The notes under the pieces were generated by a model that was not told the origin of the DNA, ran no database searches, and saw only the letters and a program-made list of their open reading frames with translations. From Pseudomonadota bacterium (GTDB lineage Bacteria; Pseudomonadota; Alphaproteobacteria; Azospirillales; Azospirillaceae): a stretch of DNA of 59,805 bases. The DNA lies in NCBI GenBank assembly GCA_023411035.1, contig JAEYPE010000240.1:1-59805 (forward strand), written 5' to 3'. Positions 40,245 to 48,378 of this stretch are shown here, piece after piece (within the stretch, counting starts at the first letter, position 1; each line of letters starts with the position of its first letter). Made by a program: the position numbers and the translations under genes.

Positions 40245-41948
40245 TCAGAAGGTGCGCTGAACGCTGACGGCGATGAAATCGCGATCGACGAACGGCTGGC
40301 GCTGCAGGTCGCCGATCCAGTGCGTGTAGGTCAACCCGGCCTTCCAGACGTTCTGGTAAGTGAAGTTGGCCGCCAGCGAGACCGAACCGGCGCCGCGCGT
40401 CATGCTCGGATCGATGGCCGAGTTGCCGAACAGGCCGTACCGCAAGTTGGGGCCGACGCTCAGGTCGAGGCCCGGCGCGATCTGGTAGTAGTCGAACATC
40501 ACGCCGACCTGGGCGGCGCCGGCGGACCGGGTCTTGTCCGGATCCCGCAGGTCGACCGGGCTGAGGTTCTGATGGGACCGCATGACGTGGTTGAAGGCGA
40601 ACTCGCCGGTGAGGGTGGCGCCCTCCCACAGGCCCAGATCCGAACGGGGCAGCGCGTAGATCGTCGAGATCTGCGCATGGAACGTGTCGCCGGTCGGGTA
40701 CCAGCGGTTGTCGCGTCCATCGCCCCTCTGGCCGGGGAAGAGGACAAGGCCGACGTTCGGGTTGTAGGCCAGCGGCTGGTTGCGGCGGACGCTCACCTCG
40801 GCGCCGATGTTGGCGTCGCCGACGTTCGTGGTCAGGCTGGCGCCGTACAGCTGGACCGCCTCGGGAAACGCCAGGAAGTACTCGGGCGTGAAGAAGCCCG
40901 TCAACGGCGTGTAGACGACCGGGTCCTTGGCGTTGAAGCGCAGGGCGTAAAGGCCGACCGAGTAGTCACCGTCATCCGCGGTGTACTTGATCGAGCCGCC
41001 GAACTGGCCCTGGGCGTTCCGCGGCGTACGGTCCTCCAGGCGCGGGCCAATGCAGGTGCGGTCCGGGATTGCCATGCCGAACAGGCATTTGCCGCCGTAA
41101 TCGACGAAGTCCACCGGGCTGAAGAAGCTGCCCACACCCGGAGTGCGGTTGCGGCGCCATTCGAGCTGGTAGTAGCCGCCGACCGAAAAGTTCCTGTTGA
41201 TCTGCAACTGGCCGCCGATCTGAGCGACCGGCATGATCAGCTCTTTGACCTGGGAGCCCGGAACGCTGACCGCCTTGATGGTGTCGAGGGGAGCCATGCC
41301 GGCGGCGATGCCGTTGGCGCCGAAGTACAGGCTCTCGCCCCACAGCTGGGCGTAGCGGCCGGCGCGCAGGCTCACCGGCATGTCGGCGATCTCGCCGTTG
41401 CCGTAGGCGAAGGCGTCGAGCAGCTCGATGTTGCGGCCGTGCAGCTGCCGTGTTTTCTGCGGGAAATCGCGGTTGGAGATGTAGCCCGGCTGGTTGTAGG
41501 TGGCGTTGGAGTTGTTGTCGGTGTGCGAGTTGTAGACGGTGTCGTACCAGGCGGCCGCGCTGGCTCGGAAGCCATAGGTCTTGAGGTAGTTGACGTCGAA
41601 TTCGGACAGCAGATCGAGACGGTTGGAGATCGGCCCCTTGCGAAGGTTGCGGTCACCATCGTCACGCTGACTTGCGGCCAGCCCGTTGACCACCGGGCCG
41701 TTGACCACCTTGTCGGAAACGCCCTCGGTGCGGAAGGCGAACGAGTACTTCAGGGTGTTGTCCCACGAGATCTTCCAGCCGTCCTGGTCCAGCAGCGACG
41801 CCGCGTGAGCCGGCCCGGCCAGCAGCGAGGCCCCGACCGCCACCAGCGGCAGCACACCGGCGACGGTGGCGTGACGGCGCGTCCTCGCCGCCCGGCGGCC
41901 GCCGACGTGGTCTTCATGCTTCATCATCTTGGGCTTATTGGTGCTCAT
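40245..41948 (-). CDS. DUF1302 outer-membrane barrel-type protein
   Basis: 567 residues. Signal peptide about residues 20-50 (the VAGVLPLVAVGASLLAGPAHA stretch, cleavage after AHA). The mature part alternates aromatic and polar residues: LKYSFAFRTEG, FRASAAAWYD, VSLRAGRYAQLWGESLYF, FSVGGYYQLEWRRN, YSVGLYALRFNAKDP, ending FIAVSVQRTF with a terminal Phe, as in beta-barrel outer-membrane proteins. DUF1302 is a family of such proteins often found next to DUF1329. The ATG at 41948 has GGGGGGAT upstream. A role in taking up steroid or lipid-like substrate is likely but only by context. Confidence 0.85.
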   Translation of the reverse strand: MSTNKPKMMKHEDHVGGRRAARTRRHATVAGVLPLVAVGASLLAGPAHAASLLDQDGWKISWDNTLKYSFAFRTEGVSDKVVNGPVVNGLAASQRDDGDRNLRKGPISNRLDLLSEFDVNYLKTYGFRASAAAWYDTVYNSHTDNNSNATYNQPGYISNRDFPQKTRQLHGRNIELLDAFAYGNGEIADMPVSLRAGRYAQLWGESLYFGANGIAAGMAPLDTIKAVSVPGSQVKELIMPVAQIGGQLQINRNFSVGGYYQLEWRRNRTPGVGSFFSPVDFVDYGGKCLFGMAIPDRTCIGPRLEDRTPRNAQGQFGGSIKYTADDGDYSVGLYALRFNAKDPVVYTPLTGFFTPEYFLAFPEAVQLYGASLTTNVGDANIGAEVSVRRNQPLAYNPNVGLVLFPGQRGDGRDNRWYPTGDTFHAQISTIYALPRSDLGLWEGATLTGEFAFNHVMRSHQNLSPVDLRDPDKTRSAGAAQVGVMFDYYQIAPGLDLSVGPNLRYGLFGNSAIDPSMTRGAGSVSLAANFTYQNVWKAGLTYTHWIGDLQRQPFVDRDFIAVSVQRTF

Positions 41949-42122
41949 CAGCAGTTTATCCCCCCGAAGGAAAGTATTCTTTATGCATTTCAAGCATTGT
42001 CGTGCCGAGACGAAAGACGCTCCGGCTATGAGCGTGGAGCCGAGGCTCCCCGTGCCCGACGGCGTGCGCCGGGCGCGGGCGATCGACATCCGGGCCCCAT
42101 TGGCGGGCCCCGGTGGCGGGCC

Positions 42123-43481
42123 TTAGCGCACGCCGGCCGCGGCCAGCGCGTCGGGCGTGTAGTAGGTGGCCGGGCTTCTCGGCACCGTGTTGAGCGGCTT
42201 GGGCGAGTTGGAAATGTCCGCTTCGAACAGGTAGGAACCGTTCTGGAGGTTGATGCCGAAGGAGCCGGCGTAACCGACGACGCCGGCCTCGGGACACACG
42301 TATTGCGGCATGTACGTGACCTTCCAGGGCTTGCCGTCCGCGGAGAAGGAGTCGACGATCGCAAAATTCCAGGTGTCTTCGTCCACGTAGACGACGCGGT
42401 GGGGAACGGTGTTGCGCTGCCCCTCCTTGATCTTCATTTCGACCACCCAGACCCGGTGCAGCTCCCAACGGACCGTGTCCGGATTGGGGAAGTTCGGCTG
42501 GACGATCTTGTCGGGCGACATCAGCACCATGTTGTTGTTGTTGTACGGGATGAACATCTCCTTCTTGCCGATCAGCTTGACGTCGAAGCGGTCGAGCGGG
42601 CCGGCCACGCCGTAGGACTCGTCCACGTTGGACATGCCCGACGTGTTCGGGTTCGGCGCGTCATAGTTCAGGTTCGGCGCCTTGCGCAGTCGACGCTGGC
42701 CGGCGAGGTACTGCCAGATGTCGTTCTTGTAGGTGTAGGTGTCGGCGGGAACGCGGATCAGCTGCATCTCGCCGTTCTTCACCGGTGGGGCGGTGAACTC
42801 GGAACGGCCGAGTTGGAAGAAGCTGCTGTTCTTCTGGTATTCTTCGGGCGTCAGTGCCGGATCGAACATCGGCGCGTACCAGCGCTGGTTCACCTCGGAC
42901 AGCAGAATCCGCTCGCCGCCCGCGGTGACCGCCCAGTTCTTGGCGACGTATTCGAACTCCGGCATGCTGAAGCGCATCATGCCGTTCCACATCACCTCGC
43001 GCCCGTCCTTCGGAATGGGAAAGGGAGGGCCGCCGAAGGCGTTGACCACAGTCAGACCGTCGTTCGTGGTGCTCGTCCGCGTCGCGTTCTGGAACGTCTG
43101 CTGCACGGCCCAGTCCGGGAACGACGCGGTGCGGCGCGTGGGGTAGATGTCGATGCGGAAATCCGGGTGCTTCGCCATCAGGGCCATCAGGTTGGCCGAC
43201 AGCTTGTCCTTGTACTTATCCATGTTCTTCGAGTTGATCGAGAACTGGACCTTGTCTTCAGGGTGAATGGCCGGCCGCGGATCGCCCGGCTTGTAGCCGG
43301 CGGGCGCCTTCAGGCCGCCGGTCCAGGCGGGGATGGTGCCATCCTTGTTCCCTGCGCGCTCCGCCCCCCACGGGGTCAAATCACCTTTGAGCTTCTCCGC
43401 CTCCTGGGCGGTGACAGCCGCCTGCGCGCCCTGCGCAGCGAACAGCGCCAGCATGCCCAGGAGCCCAATCTTCGTGATCAT
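42123..43481 (-). CDS. DUF1329 periplasmic/outer-membrane lipoprotein-like protein
   Basis: 452 residues with an N-terminal signal (MITKIGLLGMLALFAAQGAQAA, cleavage after AQA or QAA) and a long mature domain: GDLTPWGAERAGNKDGTIPAWTGG near the start, then KDGREVMWNGMMRFSM, NEINGI-like loops and WVVEMKIKEGQRNTVPHRVVYVDEDTWNFAI. These are DUF1329 traits (LolB-like fold). ATG 43481 chosen because GGGGG lies eight bases upstream; an ATG at 43496 would add five residues. It forms a 4-gene unit with DUF1302, YCF48 and RND genes, separated from DUF1302 by 174 bp. Confidence 0.87.
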   Translation of the reverse strand: MITKIGLLGMLALFAAQGAQAAVTAQEAEKLKGDLTPWGAERAGNKDGTIPAWTGGLKAPAGYKPGDPRPAIHPEDKVQFSINSKNMDKYKDKLSANLMALMAKHPDFRIDIYPTRRTASFPDWAVQQTFQNATRTSTTNDGLTVVNAFGGPPFPIPKDGREVMWNGMMRFSMPEFEYVAKNWAVTAGGERILLSEVNQRWYAPMFDPALTPEEYQKNSSFFQLGRSEFTAPPVKNGEMQLIRVPADTYTYKNDIWQYLAGQRRLRKAPNLNYDAPNPNTSGMSNVDESYGVAGPLDRFDVKLIGKKEMFIPYNNNNMVLMSPDKIVQPNFPNPDTVRWELHRVWVVEMKIKEGQRNTVPHRVVYVDEDTWNFAIVDSFSADGKPWKVTYMPQYVCPEAGVVGYAGSFGINLQNGSYLFEADISNSPKPLNTVPRSPATYYTPDALAAAGVR

Positions 43482-43783
43482 CGCTTTGCCCCCCATAGGA
43501 TTGTTTTTGCGTTCTGTGCGCCGCCGTCCACCACAACGAGCGGGAGGCGGCCGAATGTCGATCGTCGTCATGCTGCCGAAGTCCGCCGATAAAATCCAGC
43601 ATATTCGTTGGACAAGCGTACTGTTTCTACGAATATCGTGGTTATAAGTGGCGTTGCCCCGTGCTTTGCACTTGGCTGCTGCTCCGTCCCTGCGTTGCGC
43701 AGCGGGCTATGGCCGTATGATGCGCAAAAACCAATGCACGAAAGTACGCATGAGTCGGATATTTTGCCCTTTGAAGCGCAATA
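43482..43783. promoter_or_regulatory. Promoter-side spacer of the envelope operon with inverted repeat
   Basis: About 300 bp without a gene. It contains ATATTCGT (43601-43608) and ACGAATAT (43629-43636), perfect eight-base inverted arms 20 bp apart, in an AT-rich patch, roughly 120-155 bp before the DUF1329 start. This is a candidate operator. No consensus promoter could be fixed by eye. Confidence 0.45.
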
Positions 43784-44539
43784 ATGCAGATCGCCCGTGG
43801 GCATTGGAGGGGCCATCTTGGTCGCATGGGTGGGCGAGGCGTCATCGTTGCCGGCATGGCCGAGACGGAAGGGGCGGGGGCCGCCGCTGAACTCCGTGGC
43901 GCCACGCTCTTCCAGACGCTCAACGTCGCCAACGAGAACGACCGGCCGCGGCTGGTCGAAGCCGTTCTCGGTCGCCCGGGTCGGGTCGACGTGCTGGTGA
44001 ACAACGCTGGCATCGTCCTGTTCGCCGGCATCGCGGGCGTAAGCGCGGCCGACTTCGACCGCGTCTGCGCCGTGAATGTGAAAGGAGCGTTCCTTGGCAT
44101 CCAGCACATCGGCCGGGCGATGAATGCCGCCGGCCGGGTCGCGACCGTCAACATCCCCTCCATCGACGGCCTGCGCGGTGCCAGCGGCGTGGCCGCTGAC
44201 GTCACCAGCACTTGGGCGCTGTGCGGGCTGACAAAGGCCACGGCGCTGGAGTGTGGCCGCCGCGGCGCGCGCGTGAATTCCCTCTACCCCGGCTGCGTTG
44301 GCGCCGGACTGGGTAACCCCATGGACCTGCGCGGCCCCGCGCGGAACCGGGATTGCGAGCGCGATCCGCTGCAGCGGATCGGCAGGCTGGGTGAAATCGC
44401 CGCCGCGTCCCTCTTCCTGTGCTCGGACGAGGCCTTCTGCATCTGCGGCGCCGAACTTGCGGTGGATGGCGGTTGGTCGGCGGGCCATTATCACGTCGCG
44501 CTTCCGGTCGCCCCTGCGTCTCTGGCGCCGGCCGGCTGA
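43784..44539 (+). pseudogene. Decayed SDR gene
   Basis: Reads as an SDR in one frame for 251 codons but lacks essential parts. The Gly-rich cofactor loop expected at the N terminus is absent: the frame starts with about 25 unrelated residues and joins the fold near VIVAGMAETEGA. NNAG is present (LVNNAGIVLFAGIAG), but the catalytic motif YxxxK, expected as A-Y-x-x-S-K-W-A, reads ADVTSTWA, so both Tyr and Lys are gone (Asp and Thr instead). C-terminal VDGGWSAGHYH is intact. Hence an inactive remnant with a 5' deletion; a cofactor-free protein cannot be excluded. Confidence 0.65.
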
Positions 44540-44595
44540 GAGGATGGACCGTTCCCGTCGGACCGATCGACACTCGCCCCCCGTCACCTTTTTAT

Positions 44596-44611
44596 AAGTA
44601 AGGACTTGCTT
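44596..44611. promoter_or_regulatory. Palindromic operator candidate AAGTAAG-GA-CTTGCTT
   Basis: Seven-base arms, six of seven paired, two-base spacer, with TAAG/CTTA-like extension outside. Same layout as the site at 34308 and thirteen of fourteen positions of the KstR2-like AnCAAGnnCTTGnT palindrome as I recall it. It lies 114 bp before the start at 44725, so it would control the unknown gene, the esterase and the SDR that follow. Confidence 0.55.
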
Positions 44612-44724
44612 ACACCTTGCCGACGATTCGAATCAAGTGTAATCCATTAGGCTGATGGCTGGCTCATCAAACCAAACCCCGCGCCGCGCCCGGCGCGATC
44701 AGCCCATCGCAAGGACGAACCGTG

Positions 44725-45405
44725 ATGACCTTCCCAAGCGACGCCAGCCGCCAAGCGAAGCGGACCCTGGGCCACATGGCATTGAACTACCGGGTACCGG
44801 AGGAGGGACCGCTCGCCGCTCGCCTGATGCAGCGTCTCGGATTCAGCGTGGTCAAGGAATTTCCGCTGCCGCACGGCGGCCGCTTCTATCAGCTCGTCGT
44901 CGACGACAAGGCCAGCAACAACGGCGACGGCATCATCTATATGGCCCCAGTGCCGGAGCCGGAGCGTGCGCTCTACGCCGCCGTCCACGAGGCGCTTGGC
45001 GTCGGCACCGGACTGGAACACCCGGGCGTGGCCGCGCTCCGGGCGACGCAGGCGGCCGATCCGGAGGCCGGCTTCCACGTCGGCATCCTCTACGACTCGC
45101 TTGAGGCGATCGAGGAGGCGATGCTGACGCTTCAGGATTGGGCCGACAACGACCCCGACTTCAAGGGCCGTCTCACCCTTCTCTGCAACCGGTCGCGGCG
45201 CGGCACGCCGGCCGTGGACGAGCGGCTGGACGCGTCGCCGGTGTTCGCCACGACGCCGCGCTTCACCTACGGCCGCCATGCCGTTCAAGCCTTCGTCGAA
45301 ACCGACATCTTCGCCTCCGGCCCGCTCGGCCGGTCGCTGGTCCTCGAACTCGACTACGTCTTCCCCGGCTATCCGGACAACATCTTCACGGCGACGGAAC
45401 TCTGA
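44725..45405 (+). CDS. Protein of unknown function, possibly VOC-related
   Basis: 226 residues. The beginning, HMALNYRVPEEGPLAARLMQRLGFSVVKEFPLP, with HGGRFYQLVVDD, looks like the first half of a VOC domain, and FTYGRHAVQAFVETDIFASGPLG and LELDYVFPGYPDNIF follow in the C-terminal half. I do not recognise a named family. It is first in a plus-strand unit with an esterase (45 bp later) and an SDR, behind the palindrome at 44596. ATG at 44725 has AAGGACG upstream; a GTG at 44722 is the alternative. It may act on a steroid ester or intermediate, but only context suggests that. Confidence 0.6.
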   Translation: MTFPSDASRQAKRTLGHMALNYRVPEEGPLAARLMQRLGFSVVKEFPLPHGGRFYQLVVDDKASNNGDGIIYMAPVPEPERALYAAVHEALGVGTGLEHPGVAALRATQAADPEAGFHVGILYDSLEAIEEAMLTLQDWADNDPDFKGRLTLLCNRSRRGTPAVDERLDASPVFATTPRFTYGRHAVQAFVETDIFASGPLGRSLVLELDYVFPGYPDNIFTATEL

Positions 45406-45449
45406 GCGGCCTTGCCCCTGGTTCCGGTCGCGGTTCTCTGGAGACACGC

Positions 45450-46397
45450 ATGAACATCGACCCTCAGTTCGCGCCATTCCTCGAGGGTGCCGCCCAGTTC
45501 CCGAAAGCCAGCAGCCTTCCGGCACCTGTGTTCCGCAACCTGGTGCGGCAGGCATCCACCGGGTTCCCGAAGCTGGACGTACCGCTGGGCGCCATCGTGG
45601 ACCGGACCATCCCCGGTCCCGCCGGCGACGTGCCGGTGCGCATCTACACGCCGGCCGCCGGCACCCCGGCGCCGGTGATCGTCTACTTCCACGGCGGCGG
45701 CTACATCGCCGGCGATCTCGACACCCAGGATATGATCTGCCGTGCCCTGTGTCACGGCGCCGGCAGCGTTGTGGTGTCCGTCGATTACCGGCTGGCGCCG
45801 GAGCATCCGTTCCCGGCCGGCCATGAGGATTGCTGGGCGGCCACGCTCTGGACCGCCGCCAACGCCGCCGCCATCGGGGGCATCCCGGGCCGGCTGGCGG
45901 TGGCGGGGGACAGCGCCGGGGCCGATCTGGCCGCCTCCGTCGCGCTGCGCAGCCGCGACGCGAACGGCCCGGCGCTGTCCGGACAGGTTCTCATCTACGG
46001 CGCGGGCGGCTACCCGTCGATGGAGATGGAGTCCCTGCGCGAGAACCGCGATGCGCCGTTCCTGCACGCCGACGACGTGCTGTATTTCTGGAACCAGTAC
46101 CTGTCCAACCCGGACGTCGAGCAGCACGACCTGCGGGCCAGCCCGGCGCGCGCCCCATCCCTCGCCGGGCTTGCGCCCGCCTTCGTCCTGACCGCCGAGG
46201 CGGATCCGCTGCGCGATTTCGGTGAAGCCTACGGGCGGAAACTGGTGGCGGCGGGCGTGCCGGTCCAGACGCGCCGGTATCCCGGCATGGTGCACGGGTT
46301 CCTGTCGTGGATCGGCATGATCGATGCCGCGCGGACGGCCGTGGACGACGCCAGCGCCTGGCTGACGATGCAGTTCGCCCGCGCGCCAAGCCGCTGA
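45450..46397 (+). CDS. HSL-type alpha/beta hydrolase (esterase)
   Basis: 315-residue hydrolase of the hormone-sensitive lipase family: VIVYFHGGGYIAGD with oxyanion HGGG (residues 81-84), the nucleophile elbow GDSAG with Ser155, acid in LTAEADPLRDFG and His in VHGFLSWIGM. These esterases take short- to medium-chain acyl esters; steroid esters or conjugates are plausible substrates here. GGAGACACGC precedes the ATG at 45450. Stop at 46395-46397, then 43 bp to the next SDR. Confidence 0.88.
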   Translation: MNIDPQFAPFLEGAAQFPKASSLPAPVFRNLVRQASTGFPKLDVPLGAIVDRTIPGPAGDVPVRIYTPAAGTPAPVIVYFHGGGYIAGDLDTQDMICRALCHGAGSVVVSVDYRLAPEHPFPAGHEDCWAATLWTAANAAAIGGIPGRLAVAGDSAGADLAASVALRSRDANGPALSGQVLIYGAGGYPSMEMESLRENRDAPFLHADDVLYFWNQYLSNPDVEQHDLRASPARAPSLAGLAPAFVLTAEADPLRDFGEAYGRKLVAAGVPVQTRRYPGMVHGFLSWIGMIDAARTAVDDASAWLTMQFARAPSR

Positions 46398-46440
46398 GCA
46401 ATCATTCGTTGGGGCGCGAATCCCCGTTCTGGAGAGGACC

Positions 46441-47301
46441 ATGGAAATCAGCAGAGACGTTTTCGGCGGTGGCGTCGCCGTCATCACCGGTGCCGGCGCC
46501 GGCATTGGCGAGGGCCTGTCGCGACGGGCTTGCGAACTGGGCATGAAGGTCGTGCTCGCCGACATCGCCGGGGATCGTGTCGAGGCGCTGGCCGCCGAAC
46601 TGCGCGCCGCGGGGGCGGAAGTCATGCCCGTCACCGTCGATGTCGGCCGGCCGGAGGAACTGGACCGGCTTGCCGAGCGTGTCCACGCGGCTTGGGGCGA
46701 TGTCCGGTTGTTGGTGAACAACGCCGGCATCGAGACGATGGGCTTGAGTTGGGAGATCCCGGCGGCGCGCTGGGAGCAGACGTTGAACGTGAACGTCCAC
46801 GGGGTGATCCACGGCGTCCGCGCCTTTGCCCCGCGCATGCTGGCCAGCGGCAAGCCAGCCTGCATCGCCAACCTGGCCTCGATCGGCTCCTTCTCCGTGA
46901 TGCCGACGCAGACCGCCTACATGGTGACCAAACACGCGGTGCAGGCCTTCACGGAGTGCCTGTACCTGGAGATGCAGCTCACCGGCAAGCCGGTCCAGGT
47001 CTCCTCGATCATCCCCGGCATGGTCAAGACGAGCATTTTCGACGCCAAGGCCGGTGAGGGCGAGCCGGACGGCGCGCGCCGGTACCGGACGGTGATGCGG
47101 GAGATGATGGCCGGCTACGGCATGGATCTGGCCGAGGCCTGCCGGATCATCTTCGACAAGCTGGCGGCCGGTGAGTTCTGGGTCGACACGCAGCCCGAGA
47201 TGACCGCGGACTGCGTCAACGGCCGCATTGCGTTCCTGAAGGAGCGTGCGTACCCGGAGATTCCGGCCGCAGCCCGCGGCCTGCTGGGGCTGGACAACTG
47301 A
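46441..47301 (+). CDS. SDR family oxidoreductase
   Basis: 286-residue SDR: AVITGAGAGIGEGLSRRACELGMKVVLAD (TGAGAGIG near residue 14), LLVNNAGIETMG, NLASIGSFSVMPTQTAYMVTKHAVQAFTECLYLEM with catalytic Tyr and Lys (YMVTK), and a C-terminal extension with FLKERAYPEIPAAARGLLGLDN. This subgroup often acts on ketones or hydroxylated lipids. GGAGAGGACC precedes the ATG. It is the last gene of the plus unit; TetR follows 333 bp later. Confidence 0.87.
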   Translation: MEISRDVFGGGVAVITGAGAGIGEGLSRRACELGMKVVLADIAGDRVEALAAELRAAGAEVMPVTVDVGRPEELDRLAERVHAAWGDVRLLVNNAGIETMGLSWEIPAARWEQTLNVNVHGVIHGVRAFAPRMLASGKPACIANLASIGSFSVMPTQTAYMVTKHAVQAFTECLYLEMQLTGKPVQVSSIIPGMVKTSIFDAKAGEGEPDGARRYRTVMREMMAGYGMDLAEACRIIFDKLAAGEFWVDTQPEMTADCVNGRIAFLKERAYPEIPAAARGLLGLDN

Positions 47302-47634
47302 TGGGGACGCCGCGACACTTCCACGTCGGAGAGGTCGTGGCGTTTCATCCGTGCGGCCGGGGCGGGATGCCGTCTCACCATGCGTGAGTTGTCCGCAGGA
47401 TCGCGACGTGCACCCACAGGTGCCTTGCGGGGCGCGGCGGCGCCACCAGCCGAGGGTTGAAGGGAAGACATCATCGCGGGGGAGGAGAATGACGAAGCTG
47501 CGCCTGCGAATGAAAGCCTGTGCCGACGGGCACCGATCATTTAGCCTGGTGTTGTCCTGCGCGGTGCCTTCTCCGGCGATCGAGCGCCGCCACCAAGCCC
47601 TTGACTTTGCTCAAAATCAGGCTAAATCAACTCC
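47302..47634. promoter_or_regulatory. Spacer before TetR gene with separated inverted repeat
   Basis: About 333 bp without a gene. ATTTAGCCTG (47539-47548) and CAGGCTAAAT (47618-47627) are perfect ten-base inverted arms 69 bp apart; the second ends eight bases before the TetR start. They could be two half-sites of a looped or duplicated operator for autoregulation. No AAGTRAG-type palindrome was found here. Confidence 0.4.
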
Positions 47635-48378
47635 ATGACACGCAAACGATTGGTTGGCGCTGACCGGCGCGCCTCTATTCTGGAAGCCGCTACGAAAGTT
47701 TTCGCGGAGCATGGCCTCAACGGGGCCAAGACGCAGAAGATCGCTGCTGAAGCCGAGGTTTCCGAGGCTCTAATCTTCCGTCACTTTCAGTCCAAGGATC
47801 AGCTTTACCGAGCTGTCCTGCGCAAGCTTATCACCGACCAGAACGAATCCTTTCAGGAAACCGGATTGCCGACGCCGGACACGGCCGGACTTGTTCAGAT
47901 GATGAAGGGGTATTTCACCTATGTTTTGAACAGCCGGAATCAGCCGCATCCCGAACGCATCCGGATGCTTTACGCAAGTCTAGCGGGAGATGGCGCCTAC
48001 GCACGATTGGTTTATCGGCGCGCGTTGAGGATCAGCCTGGGCCCCTTGCAGAGGGCGCTGGATGGCGCGCGGGCGGCTGGCGATCTGGTCGGCACGCCGA
48101 TCGACGCCGCGAACTTCATGGCGCTTACGGAACATATCGGTTCCTATCTGTCCATCGCCCGCCTGCCTGACAAACCCATCATCCAGTATGCCGGTGACGA
48201 TGCGGAACTGCTGCGGCAGCTCGTCTGGTTCTGCGGGCGCGGCATCGGGTTGACTGAAGAGGCTCTGCGCAAGCACTTCGATGCCCCGGCGGCGGGGCCT
48301 GCCATAGCACAACCGCCCGCCGCCAAGGCAAAGCGGAGCCCGCGGCGCTCGCCGCGCAAGGCGGAGACGGGCGGCTGA
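47635..48378 (+). CDS. TetR family transcriptional regulator
   Basis: 247 residues. N-terminal HTH in RASILEAATKVFAEHGLNGAKTQKIAAEAEVSEALIFRHFQSKDQLYRAVL (about residues 12-62), the C-terminal ligand domain with hydrophobic helices, and a basic tail rich in Lys, Arg, Ser and Pro (AAKAKRSPRRSPRKAETGG), unusual for TetR proteins and perhaps DNA-contacting. It lies at the edge of the catabolic cluster, on the same strand as the unit ending with the SDR. It may recognise the palindromes at 34308 and 44596, and could be the KstR2 analogue of this organism; I see no evidence for the ligand. Confidence 0.85.
   Translation: MTRKRLVGADRRASILEAATKVFAEHGLNGAKTQKIAAEAEVSEALIFRHFQSKDQLYRAVLRKLITDQNESFQETGLPTPDTAGLVQMMKGYFTYVLNSRNQPHPERIRMLYASLAGDGAYARLVYRRALRISLGPLQRALDGARAAGDLVGTPIDAANFMALTEHIGSYLSIARLPDKPIIQYAGDDAELLRQLVWFCGRGIGLTEEALRKHFDAPAAGPAIAQPPAAKAKRSPRRSPRKAETGG

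Noticed and set aside
36602..40267. Open frame of 1221 codons on the plus strand
   Set aside because: Exactly antisense to the RND and YCF48 genes. The product is His/Arg/Gln/Gly-rich, with no domain, as expected from reverse-strand reading of GC-rich codons.
42060..42122. GGGCCC-rich repeats after DUF1302 start region as a regulatory hairpin
   Set aside because: Several overlapping weak pairings of GC-rich words without one clear stem; expected by chance at this base composition.
40320..43592. Open frame of 1090 codons on the plus strand
   Set aside because: Antisense to DUF1302 and DUF1329; low-complexity Val/Gly/His/Arg composition, no start context.
43568..44587. 339-codon minus-strand frame opposite the decayed SDR
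   Set aside because: Antisense to a frame with SDR landmarks; no family features.
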